Positions 1 through 6,783 of a stretch of DNA of 64,000 bases are shown in pieces. Positions within the stretch are counted from its first letter, which is position 1. Each line of letters begins with the position of its first letter. Source of the DNA: Arthrobacter sp. OAP107 (GTDB lineage: Bacteria; Actinomycetota; Actinomycetes; Actinomycetales; Micrococcaceae); NCBI RefSeq assembly GCF_040546765.1, contig NZ_JBEPOK010000001.1, positions 1,798,001-1,862,000 of the forward strand, in the 5' to 3' direction. A program made the position numbers and the translations under genes. The notes under the pieces were generated by a model. That model searched no databases, was not told where the DNA came from, and worked only from the letters and a program-made list of their open reading frames with translations.

Positions 1-569
1 TACGGGTCAAGGGTGTACGGGGCGTTTCCCCTGATATTCCAGGCTTCCGCTAACGCTCCAGCCGTGGAATGGCGAAATGGCGGCAAGAGAGGAAAAGGGC
101 ATAAGGGAACCTGGCAACAGCGGTCCTGCGGACCCTCCGCTTCGCTTCGGTCTCTCGCTGCGCTTCGAGACGCTGTTGGTCGGCATAGCCGACAGGTTCC
201 ACCGCTCGCTTCGCTCGCCGGTCCGTCAGTCGCTGCGCTCCCTCCGGCTATGCCCAGCGCTGCGCTTGAGTGGAGGACGCCCCCGCCTGCCCCGCCGCAT
301 TTATCCACAGGTGGACGACGCAGCAAAGGGTGCAGCCAGGCGGTGGATCACCTGGCGCTGCGCACCAGGTTTGTCCGAGGAGGACGGCCCGTCGGCCGGC
401 CCGCTGCGCGGCCCAGTCGGAGCAGTTCCCGACACGGTTCACCAGAAGGCCGTCAGGCCAGCGGAGCTGGCACGGGAGCTGGACCGTACATCGAGTCTCC
501 GCGGACCCCTGGCGGGACCTGCACTCGATGCCCGACACCTACATCCCGAGAAACAGAAGAGGCATCGTC
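1..569. other. Gene-poor left end with inverted repeats
   Basis: I see no credible gene here, although several long reading frames are open because of the GC content. The stretch holds repeated GCTTCGCT/GCTGCGCT words and an inverted repeat of GGCATAGCCG (182-191) with CGGCTATGCC (245-254), which could form a long stem. A smaller hairpin GCCAGC-GGA-GCTGGC lies at about 457-471. The region could be the 3' side of a structured locus lying outside the window, but the sequence does not say which. Confidence 0.4.
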
Positions 570-902
570 ATGACACACGCCCGGAAGGCATCCAGGTCCG
601 CACGCCGGCCACAGCCGCAGCTCTCGCCCTACGACACCGGAGCCAGGTGCGAGGCCGGGCCGTGGATCCCCCACGGAGAGCGAGTCACTGAGGCGACTCC
701 GGCGGAGAGCTTTGGCAAGGTCGACTTCGACGATGAAGAGAGCGGCACGGTCGGCGTCGCCTACCTCCAGCGCGACAAGGACGGTGGATACACCCTTCAC
801 GTCGCACCGCTCAGCGAGGACCGGAAGGTCCGGGTGGCAATCCATTACGAACGCGGCGCTGCCAGGGTCAACAGTGCCCAGGCGTCGGCAGCTGCCGCGT
901 AG
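570..902 (+). CDS. Hypothetical small protein (110 aa)
   Basis: I do not recognise this protein. It begins with a basic, Arg/Ser/Pro-rich stretch (about residues 1-20). A region with a beta-strand-like pattern follows (DFDDEESGTVGVAYLQ, then KDGGYTLHVAPL), and an Ala-rich tail ends it. The ATG at 570 follows a purine-rich AGAAGAGG site, so it is preferred over longer in-frame extensions that run into the repetitive left end. The amino-acid pattern of residues 40-95 looks coding. It precedes the SLOG-fold gene on the same strand and may share its transcript. Confidence 0.6.
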   Translation: MTHARKASRSARRPQPQLSPYDTGARCEAGPWIPHGERVTEATPAESFGKVDFDDEESGTVGVAYLQRDKDGGYTLHVAPLSEDRKVRVAIHYERGAARVNSAQASAAAA

Positions 903-1070
903 TGACCAGCCGACTGAGAAGAAACACCGGGAATCATTCCGGAAAACATTGCGGCGAAAGAGGACGCGAATGATGCAGCGACAGACGAGTATCACAATCC
1001 GGACTGCCACCGCGGCGGCCCCGGCGGGATCTATGCCGATGACCAAGATGACCAGCCGGGAGGCATCGCG

Positions 1071-1559
1071 ATGACCAGTGGATTCAGCCATGCGCTGCTC
1101 GTGACCGGTTCCCGGACCTGGGACGCCGCGGAGGCCATGAAGGCGGCTTTGAACGAGGCCTGGAGAGCCTGGGGACCGTCTGCGGTCGCCCGACCCGTGC
1201 TCCTCTCAGGGCACTGTCCCAAGGGTGCTGACGCCATGGCCGAGCGGCTGTGGCGGGCTGCCGGCTTCGAAGTAATTGAGTTCCCGGGCGACTGGAGCGC
1301 TGAGCCCAAGGCGGCGGGCTTCACCCGGAACCAACGGATGGTCGATGCCCTCGTCGCCATGCGCGCCGGGGGAGCGCAGGTCCGTGTCGCCGCCTTCCTG
1401 GACCTTTGCAGCCAGTGCGACCAACGCACCGGCCAGCAGCAGCTGATGCCCGGAACGCCAGGGCACTTCTCACATGGCACCGTGCACGCCCGTTCCCGCG
1501 CCCTGGCTGCAAGCATCGAGGTCGAAGACGTCATCCACCCGCGCCTGCCTCCGTTCTGA
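1071..1559 (+). CDS. SLOG-family (DUF2493, YspA-like) nucleotide-binding protein
   Basis: The 162-residue protein opens with LLVTGSRTW, a Rossmann-like first strand and loop. The segment SGHCPKGADAMAERL follows at about residues 46-60, then a conserved-looking NQRMVDALV helix. This order is characteristic of the SLOG/DUF2493 fold, whose members bind nucleotides or nucleotide-derived ligands and are common in phages and plasmids. The ligand cannot be told from sequence. The reading frame stays open and acidic upstream to about 918 without ATG, GTG or TTG; the only candidates there are ATC/ATT at 933/936. A longer form with a rare start is therefore possible. A strong terminator follows. Confidence 0.8.
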   Translation: MTSGFSHALLVTGSRTWDAAEAMKAALNEAWRAWGPSAVARPVLLSGHCPKGADAMAERLWRAAGFEVIEFPGDWSAEPKAAGFTRNQRMVDALVAMRAGGAQVRVAAFLDLCSQCDQRTGQQQLMPGTPGHFSHGTVHARSRALAASIEVEDVIHPRLPPF

Positions 1560-1582
1560 CAAGTGCACACCCCGGACATGAC

Positions 1583-1614
1583 AACAGCCCTGCAGCTGGT
1601 GCTGCAGGGCTGTT
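1583..1614 (+). terminator. Rho-independent-type hairpin
   Basis: A perfect 14-bp stem (AACAGCCCTGCAGC and its complement) closes a TGGT loop just after the SLOG gene. It lies between that gene and the convergent Lsr2 gene, so it may serve both strands. Confidence 0.85.
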
Positions 1615-1682
1615 GATCCTTGATTCGAATAGGTGGCCGGAAATCTCTCCGGTATGGCCCGAAAGACTGCGGAAAGGGTGGG

Positions 1683-2018
1683 CTAGAGAGTCCGCTCGAT
1701 GCCGTGTGCCTCATCGTGGGCCTTCATGACAGCTTTCGGAATGCGACCGAACTCGGGCACTTCATGACCGTTCTCGCGCGCCCACTTACGGATCTCCTCG
1801 CGTTCCTCGGGCGTCGTCTCGGGCACGAGTCGCTTCTTCTCGCCCTTCTTAGTGGCCTTTCGACCCTTACTGATGTATTCCTTGAGATTCTTCTCAAGCT
1901 CTTTGCGCTCTTCGTCGGTCAGGTCTATCTCGAACCAGGTGTCGCCCAGTCCGAAGGTGACTGTGGCAGCATCCGGCTTGCCACTGATGTCCGACTCCAC
2001 AATATTTCGAATAGCCAT
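1683..2018 (-). CDS. lsr2: Lsr2-like nucleoid-associated protein
   Basis: Lsr2 proteins are actinobacterial H-NS analogues that coat AT-rich DNA and silence it. This 111-residue protein has the family layout. An N-terminal dimerisation strand pair is followed by a helix (FGLGDTWFEIDLTDEERKEL, about residues 22-41). A Lys/Gly-rich linker comes next. The C-terminal DNA-binding domain is EEIRKWARENGHEVPEFGRIP (about 74-94), with FGR where the usual AT-hook-like motif reads RGR. I chose the internal ATG because it gives the normal family length of about 112 residues. A TATGAT box about 75 bases upstream would place the transcript start too late for the longer alternative starting at 2102. On a plasmid it probably compacts or silences the element. 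Confidence 0.9.
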   Translation of the reverse strand: MAIRNIVESDISGKPDAATVTFGLGDTWFEIDLTDEERKELEKNLKEYISKGRKATKKGEKKRLVPETTPEEREEIRKWARENGHEVPEFGRIPKAVMKAHDEAHGIERTL

Positions 2019-2193
2019 GTCTTGAATGGTAGACGATCCGAACCACCTTAGAGAAGTCTTTGGGCACGCCAGAACGACAGATCTTTCGAATGCCTTCATC
2101 ATAGGCCGAAAACGCTGCTATTCCAGCATAATCCACCTGACACACTGCTAAAATCACACTGCCAGCGGGTGCGTTTCCCCACCCCTGTAAACC

Positions 2194-2204
2194 GACCATT
2201 CGAC
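2194..2204 (+). promoter_or_regulatory. GACCATTCG element upstream of the RecJ-like gene
   Basis: The sequence GACCATTCGAC lies about 22 bases before the start codon. The same CCATTCG core occurs in several other intergenic regions of this window (5784, 6676, 41263, 41298, 47813). No clear -10 box follows this copy, because the GAGAGG at 2211 is the ribosome-binding site. Confidence 0.35.
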
Positions 2205-2225
2205 ACGATCGAGAGGCCCCCCGCC

Positions 2226-4151
2226 ATGACCATTCTCCAGACCGTCGACGACCATCCACTGACGGACGACGGCGTCGACCTGTTCGCCCTGATGTGCCAG
2301 CGCCGCGGCTGGACCGACGAGTACCTCCGCGAGATCGAATCAGCTGAACACGACGAGCTCCTGGGCCTGGCCGAGATGGTCGAGGCCCTGGAAGACGCCC
2401 GGGCCGCCGGCCACAAGGTCACCATCGCCCCTGACTTCGACATGGACGGGATCTCCTCCGGTGTGCTCGGCTACGCCGGACTGTCAGAGCTCGGCTTCGA
2501 CGTCGAGCTGCACGTGCCCGACTACCGCCGCGGCCACGACCTCACGCCCGAGGACATCGCAGAGATCGCAGCGACGTGGCCGGACACCAAGGTCCTGCTG
2601 ACCTGCGACGGGGGAGTGAACTCCCACCGCGGGATCGCCGCCGCCCGGGCTCTGGGATGGAAGACCCTGGTCACCGACCACCACGAGGAGCTCGAACCCG
2701 GTTCGAGCGCCGACGTCACCGTCGACCCCTGTCGGATGGACGAGACCTACGCCAACACCGGCATCTGCGGCGCGCACGTGCTCTACCAGGTGTTGGAGGC
2801 CTATGCCCGCGTCCACCGGCCGGAGAAGCTCTGGGAGATCCGCCTGCTGCGCCTGTTCGCCGGCCTGGGCACCGTCTCCGACGTCATGCCCGTGCTGTAC
2901 GAGAACCGGCAGCTGGTGCGCGACTCGCTGTCCATCGCACGGCTGCTGTACGCGCCCGCGCCGCGCACGGTCCCGACCCCCTGGGGCTTCGACCCGGACC
3001 CCGAGGCGATCGACGTCGGGCGGTCGACGCTGATGCAGCTGCTGCGCGTCGACCCGCACCACCCGGCCTTCGTCCGGGCCTTCGAGGGCTTCGCGGTCCT
3101 GCTGAAGGCCTTCGGCCAGGCAGGCAAGGTCCGCGACATCGACAGCATCGACGAGGGCTTCTACGGGTTCTACCTCGCGCCGGCGATGAACTCCCCGCGC
3201 CGCACGGGCGACCCGCTCGCACCGTGCTTCGGCGTGTTCACCGCGCCTGACCAGGACTTGATGCTCGAGTCGGCACACCAGGTCATCGCGACCAACGAGA
3301 GCCGCAAGGAGCTTGTCGAGGTCCACACCCAGGAGCTCGAGGAGGGTGATCAGCCGCTGGCCCCTTGGGTCTACTTCTCCGAGGCCTACCCGGGCATGTA
3401 CGGTCTGCTCGCCAACCGGCTGATGGAGCGCCACGGCCACCCGGTCGTCGTGCTCAACCGTCCCGCCGGGCCGGATGACTACGTCGGGGGCTCCGGCCGG
3501 GCACCGTCGTGGTTCGGCATCATCGACACACTCGAGCACCAGGACGGCATGCGCGCCATCGGCCACCAGCAGGCCTGCGGCGTCAAGGTCGACCGGGCGG
3601 AACTGCTCGACGGTCTGGTCGAAGCATTGCGGGAGGCCACGCAGGTTGCCCTGCTGGCTGTCGTCCAGGATGAGCGCCGTGCCGACCTGGTCCTGGGCCC
3701 GGACCGGGACTGCGATGCTGGCCTGGACGACCTGGAGCCTCTGGTCGGCTTCGTCCGGCGTGTGGAAGCGCTGCGGCCCTTCGGCCACGGCTTCGTCGAG
3801 CCGGTGGTCGAAATCGCTGTCGAGCCACTCGGGCTGCGGGTGGACCGGATCGGTTCCGATACTGACTGCGGCCATGAGCGCACCGACGCCAACCTGATGA
3901 CCAACGCCCGCGGCTACCGCGTGTGCCGCCTGTGCAAGAAGCACCTGCGGCTGGTCACCAGGTCCGGGCTGTCCTGCCTGTGGTGGAACGTCGCCGAGGA
4001 GAAGGAGCCGGAGATTTCGGCTCTGACGCGGTCGGCCAGCCGCACCGAGGTCGGAACGCTGCGTTTCATCGCGAAGCTGCAGCTGAACACCTTCCGCGGC
4101 GAGACCCGCGTCCAGGCCGTCATCGAAGAGCAGATCCCTGCGTCTGTCTGA
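2226..4151 (+). CDS. RecJ-like DHH-family exonuclease/phosphoesterase
   Basis: RecJ-type enzymes degrade single-stranded DNA 5' to 3' in recombination and repair, using paired manganese ions held by DHH-domain aspartates and histidines. The 641-residue protein shows motif I DFDMDG (D70, D72, D74), a CDGG segment near residue 127, and the name-giving DHH at 151-153, followed by a DHHA1-like second half. Near the C-terminus an unusual Cys/His cluster (DCGH, then CRLCKKH) may bind zinc, an extra not needed by canonical RecJ. The ATG at 2226 follows GAGAGG; an upstream in-frame ATG lacks such a site. The length is near that of bacterial RecJ. On this element it probably serves replication or recombination. 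Confidence 0.85.
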   Translation: MTILQTVDDHPLTDDGVDLFALMCQRRGWTDEYLREIESAEHDELLGLAEMVEALEDARAAGHKVTIAPDFDMDGISSGVLGYAGLSELGFDVELHVPDYRRGHDLTPEDIAEIAATWPDTKVLLTCDGGVNSHRGIAAARALGWKTLVTDHHEELEPGSSADVTVDPCRMDETYANTGICGAHVLYQVLEAYARVHRPEKLWEIRLLRLFAGLGTVSDVMPVLYENRQLVRDSLSIARLLYAPAPRTVPTPWGFDPDPEAIDVGRSTLMQLLRVDPHHPAFVRAFEGFAVLLKAFGQAGKVRDIDSIDEGFYGFYLAPAMNSPRRTGDPLAPCFGVFTAPDQDLMLESAHQVIATNESRKELVEVHTQELEEGDQPLAPWVYFSEAYPGMYGLLANRLMERHGHPVVVLNRPAGPDDYVGGSGRAPSWFGIIDTLEHQDGMRAIGHQQACGVKVDRAELLDGLVEALREATQVALLAVVQDERRADLVLGPDRDCDAGLDDLEPLVGFVRRVEALRPFGHGFVEPVVEIAVEPLGLRVDRIGSDTDCGHERTDANLMTNARGYRVCRLCKKHLRLVTRSGLSCLWWNVAEEKEPEISALTRSASRTEVGTLRFIAKLQLNTFRGETRVQAVIEEQIPASV

Positions 4152-4170
4152 CCACGGAAAGGAGGCGGGG

Positions 4171-4995
4171 ATGCCCGCTCCACCCATCAAGTCCCGGCTC
4201 GTCTCCATCGCGTGGTGTGTCCTCGTGCCCCTCGGCGTGCTCGCCGCCTACCTGGGACTTGGCCTTGCCGTAGTTTCCGTGGTCGGCGAGCCCGTCCTGG
4301 GTACGGCGGTGCTCGGAGGCCTGGTGGCGCTGCTCGTCAGCGCTGCCAGGCTCTTCCGGCCCCGGTGGTTCGCCAACGCGCCAACGGTCCGACCGATGTC
4401 CGGAACACCGCGCTTTACCCGAACGGTGCTTGGGTGCCTGGCTCTGGCGTTCTTCGCCGGCCAGTCCCTGGCCTTGTGGCTCTATACCCTTAGCGGCTCG
4501 GCGGGATTCGATGAATCGACCCGAGCCAGGACAGACGCCGGTCCCGTCGTGGCCCTCCTGCTCGCACTGGTGGCAGCGCCGGTGGCCGAGGAGATGCTTT
4601 TCCGCGGCCTGCTCTACCCGCTGCTGCGGCGCAGGGTCGGCATCGTCGCGGCGGTGCTCGTCACCGCCGCGGGCTTCAGCCTGCTGCACGCCAACGTCGT
4701 CCAGTTTGCTGCCACGCTGCCCCTGGCGGTGCTGCTGGCGCTGGTCTACGAACGCACCCGCGTCCTGTGGCCGTGCGTGCTGCTCCACCTGGCCTTCAAC
4801 CTCGCGGCCGTCCTTGTCCCCGCCCAGCTGCTGGGCGCACTGGCGAACCCCGTCTCAGCGCTGCTGATGACCGCGGCGTTCCTCGCGTGCGCCCTGGCGG
4901 TGTACCGCATGGCGGCACCCGCGTGCGGGCCTGCACAAGACGACAGGGAGGCCGGCGGGGAAGAATGCAGGGAAAGCGAGCCACAGGCCGCATAG
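4171..4995 (+). CDS. CPBP-family intramembrane metalloprotease (CAAX protease/Abi-like)
   Basis: CPBP proteins are multi-pass membrane glutamic/metallo-proteases related to eukaryotic Rce1. Bacterial members act in bacteriocin self-immunity, signalling or unknown tasks. This 274-residue protein has about seven hydrophobic segments and all core motifs. These are EEMLFR (E140, E141, R145), a histidine in SLLHAN (H173), and HLAFN (H206, N210). An AAAGGAGG site lies just before the ATG, 20 bases after the RecJ-like gene, so the two are likely co-transcribed. Its role on the element is unknown; immunity or envelope modification during transfer are guesses. Confidence 0.87.
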   Translation: MPAPPIKSRLVSIAWCVLVPLGVLAAYLGLGLAVVSVVGEPVLGTAVLGGLVALLVSAARLFRPRWFANAPTVRPMSGTPRFTRTVLGCLALAFFAGQSLALWLYTLSGSAGFDESTRARTDAGPVVALLLALVAAPVAEEMLFRGLLYPLLRRRVGIVAAVLVTAAGFSLLHANVVQFAATLPLAVLLALVYERTRVLWPCVLLHLAFNLAAVLVPAQLLGALANPVSALLMTAAFLACALAVYRMAAPACGPAQDDREAGGEECRESEPQAA

Positions 4996-5028
4996 CGGCC
5001 GGGCTCAACGTGCAGGACTGACGCTGGT

Positions 5029-5075
5029 GCCCTCCGGGCGACCTTTCGGCCGTGGGCCGACGGTCGCTCCGGAGG
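5029..5075 (+). terminator. Imperfect hairpin after the CPBP gene
   Basis: GCCCTCCGG and CCGGAGGGC pair around an inner CGACC/GGTCG helix downstream of the CPBP gene. There is no clear T-run. Confidence 0.4.
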
Positions 5076-5165
5076 GCCTGCTCTCGGGTGACCGGGGTGA
5101 TCCGGTCACCGGGGGATTGGCTGAAGGATTTTCGTCAGCCAGACCTGAGAGGAGGTGGATCCACC

Positions 5166-5576
5166 ATGGCCGTCGTCAACAAGTGCGCGTATGACGCGCA
5201 AGGCCGGCTCGTGCGCCCCAGCGGCAGCGAAGTGCGCCGCGCGCGGTTCGCCAGCGACTTAGACACCGGTGAGAGGCCGACCTTCGATCGAGGGTCCATG
5301 CACTTCTTCACCATGAGCACCAGCGGCGGCACGGCGGAGCAGGCGCGCGAACGCGCCCGCGAGATGCTCGCCCGCTTCTTCGAACGCGCCGAGTCCGTCG
5401 CTGGCTTCCGCAAGCTCGAGATGCGCCGGAGGCAGGGTGTGATGCCCTGCAACCGCAACGTCTCCATCACCTACGAGATCCTGTACGCCGTCGAGGACGG
5501 CCACCGGGTCCGTGCCCACATACCCGAGTCCCCCAATGCGGGATACCGGCGAGGCCGCAGCGCGGCCGCCTTCTAG
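5166..5576 (+). CDS. Hypothetical protein (136 aa)
   Basis: I do not recognise a family. The protein is basic (many Arg) with a central helical stretch TAEQARERAREMLARFFERAE (about residues 56-76) between predicted beta segments. It has a single CAYD cysteine near the N-terminus and an Arg/Ala-rich tail. A strong GAGAGGAGG site precedes the ATG. Terminator-like hairpins flank the gene on both sides, so it is probably transcribed alone. It stands just before the putative origin. Confidence 0.72.
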   Translation: MAVVNKCAYDAQGRLVRPSGSEVRRARFASDLDTGERPTFDRGSMHFFTMSTSGGTAEQARERAREMLARFFERAESVAGFRKLEMRRRQGVMPCNRNVSITYEILYAVEDGHRVRAHIPESPNAGYRRGRSAAAF

Positions 5577-5617
5577 GCGGCCGGCGCGCCCTGGGCCTCG
5601 CACCAGCGTGAGCGCGC

Positions 5618-5667
5618 AGAAAGGCCGGAGAGCTCCCTTCCCACGGGGATGCTTCTCCGGCCTTTCT
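5618..5667 (+). terminator. Strong rho-independent-type terminator
   Basis: AGAAAGGCCGGAGA (5618-5631) pairs perfectly with TCTCCGGCCTTTCT (5654-5667), followed by GTTTTC. It separates the preceding gene from the origin region. Confidence 0.88.
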
Positions 5668-5780
5668 GTTTTCACGTTCCTGTGACAACAACGCCTGGTG
5701 ACGGTTCCTGCCCCTAACACCAATGCCCACTCTATCAGTGTCGATTCATCATGTGCAATGCAGTTGGCATCCCATTCCGT

Positions 5781-5820
5781 CGACCATTCGAAGGTCTGTC
5801 TCGGAATCACTCGGAATCAC
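5781..5820 (+). repeat. CCATTCG element and tandem TCGGAATCAC repeat
   Basis: A CGACCATTCGA element (5781-5791) is followed by two exact tandem copies of TCGGAATCAC (5801-5820) and a degenerate third (TCCGAAGCCC). They lie at the left edge of the iteron region and may be accessory protein-binding sites of the origin. Confidence 0.5.
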
Positions 5821-5918
5821 TCCGAAGCCCGGTCGACCAGGACGCCGGATCCATCGCGATCGCTCCCGTCAGGGCCGTGAGGGCCTGATGCTCCGCTGCA
5901 CGGGAGGACGCAGCGCCG

Positions 5919-6344
5919 AGGTGTACCACGTGTCGTGGTACACCTCCCGATCCCAGTGCTGGCCTGCTCAAACGGCGGGTCAGGCGACCGCGGCCGAGGG
6001 AGTCTGTACCACGTGCCCGAGCGGACGTGGTACGCCGTTTTGCCTTGGTAGATCAGCGTTTTCGGCAGGTGTACCACGAGTACCACCAGATTCCGAGCGT
6101 TTACATATGTGCGCGAAGGACGCCTCCGATCGGTCATCCAGCCAGTAAGAGCTCTTATCCCCATGCGCCTATATCTAGTCTTTATTTAGTGGTACAAGTG
6201 GTACAGGGGGTATATAAAGCCCGTCTGACCAGGGTAAACGCCTGTACCACGTGCAAATCTCCATGTGGTACACCCCGTTTGGAGAAGTCCTGAAATCCCC
6301 GACTGACCAGGGGAAACAGGTGTACCACGTCAAGTGGTACACCT
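5919..6344. repeat. Palindromic GTACCAC/GTGGTAC iteron array (putative replication origin or centromere)
   Basis: Ten clear copies of the 7-mer GTACCAC or its complement occur in about 430 bases. AGGTGTACCACG-TGT-CGTGGTACACCT (5919-5945) is a perfect palindrome, and 6318-6344 is a nearly identical second one. Wider-spaced inverted pairs lie at 6006-6033 and 6244-6273. Two head-to-tail doublets lie at 6071-6088 (GTACCAC orientation) and 6189-6205 (GTGGTAC orientation). An AT-rich stretch at about 6150-6220 (TATATC, TTTATTTAG, TATATAAAG) lies among them. Iterons plus an AT-rich unwinding segment next to a primase-helicase gene are the usual signature of a theta-type plasmid origin. A ParB-type centromere is the alternative. 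The protein that binds it is not obvious in this window. Confidence 0.75.
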
Positions 6345-6498
6345 TCCGATACCCACGGGGGGTATACCGGCTCGCTGCTGCAGCCGGATCCCAGCTCTGG
6401 AGGTTCCCGGCCGGCCGGTCGGAAGAACTCCCCGAACCCCGACCAGGGGGTCGGGCGGCTCACGCCGCCCGCGGGGGAGTGCTCGAGCACGAGAAGCC

Positions 6499-6534
6499 AG
6501 CGGCTCCGTGGGGCATACGCCCCCGGAGCCGCTG
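6499..6534 (+). terminator. Terminator between the iterons and the primase-helicase promoter
   Basis: CAGCGGCTCCG pairs with CGGAGCCGCTG and is followed by TTTCTC. As no protein gene precedes it, it may end an RNA made from the iteron region, for example an origin or control transcript. Confidence 0.75.
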
Positions 6535-6673
6535 TTTCTCATTCCAGACCGCACGCTCTCGTCGTGTCGCCGTGGCCTCCGGGTCTCGCGCGCGACCCCT
6601 CCGAGCCCCACCCGGGCACCACCCGGGACCTCTGTCGGACCATGAGTCGGCTATCAGTCGACTCGTTGCGAAA

Positions 6674-6695
6674 GACCATTCGGATGGCATAGAGT
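6674..6695 (+). promoter_or_regulatory. Putative promoter: GACCATTCG with TAGAGT box
   Basis: CCATTCG (6676-6682) is followed after 7 bases by TAGAGT (6690-6695), 89 bases before the chosen primase-helicase start. The same arrangement recurs at 41263 and 47813. No TTGACA-like -35 box is evident, so either a divergent sigma factor or the element's own RNA polymerase could use it. Confidence 0.45.
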
Positions 6696-6783
6696 CGTGA
6701 GCACGTTCCTATTCGATTACGAGACCAATCCGCTTCCCACTCACTGCCGGCAGGTACTCGACGCGATCGAGAAAGACAGCAGC

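Larger units (their letters stand above)
5668..6783. other. Non-coding origin-like region
   Basis: More than 1 kb shows no credible gene in either direction. It contains the tandem and palindromic repeats listed separately and direct repeats of about 30 bases beginning GTCTGACCAGGG (near 6223) and GACTGACCAGGG (6301). It also holds a GC hairpin near 6453 and a terminator at 6499-6534. The only open frame with phase into a gene is the 29-codon extension of the primase-helicase. Confidence 0.6.

Noticed and set aside
13..691. Long overlapping plus-strand reading frames at the left end
   Set aside because: Their products are Arg/Pro/Ser-rich with no motif or ribosome-binding site, and the DNA is repeat-rich; they look like GC-driven open frames.
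5919..6344. The repeat array as a CRISPR locus
   Set aside because: The repeats are 7-12 bases, palindromic, irregularly spaced and in both orientations, without uniform spacers or cas genes.
6697..6783. GTG at 6697 as the primase-helicase start
   Set aside because: It lies 1 base after the putative -10 box TAGAGT, before any plausible transcript start; the ATG at 6784 has a purine-rich site.
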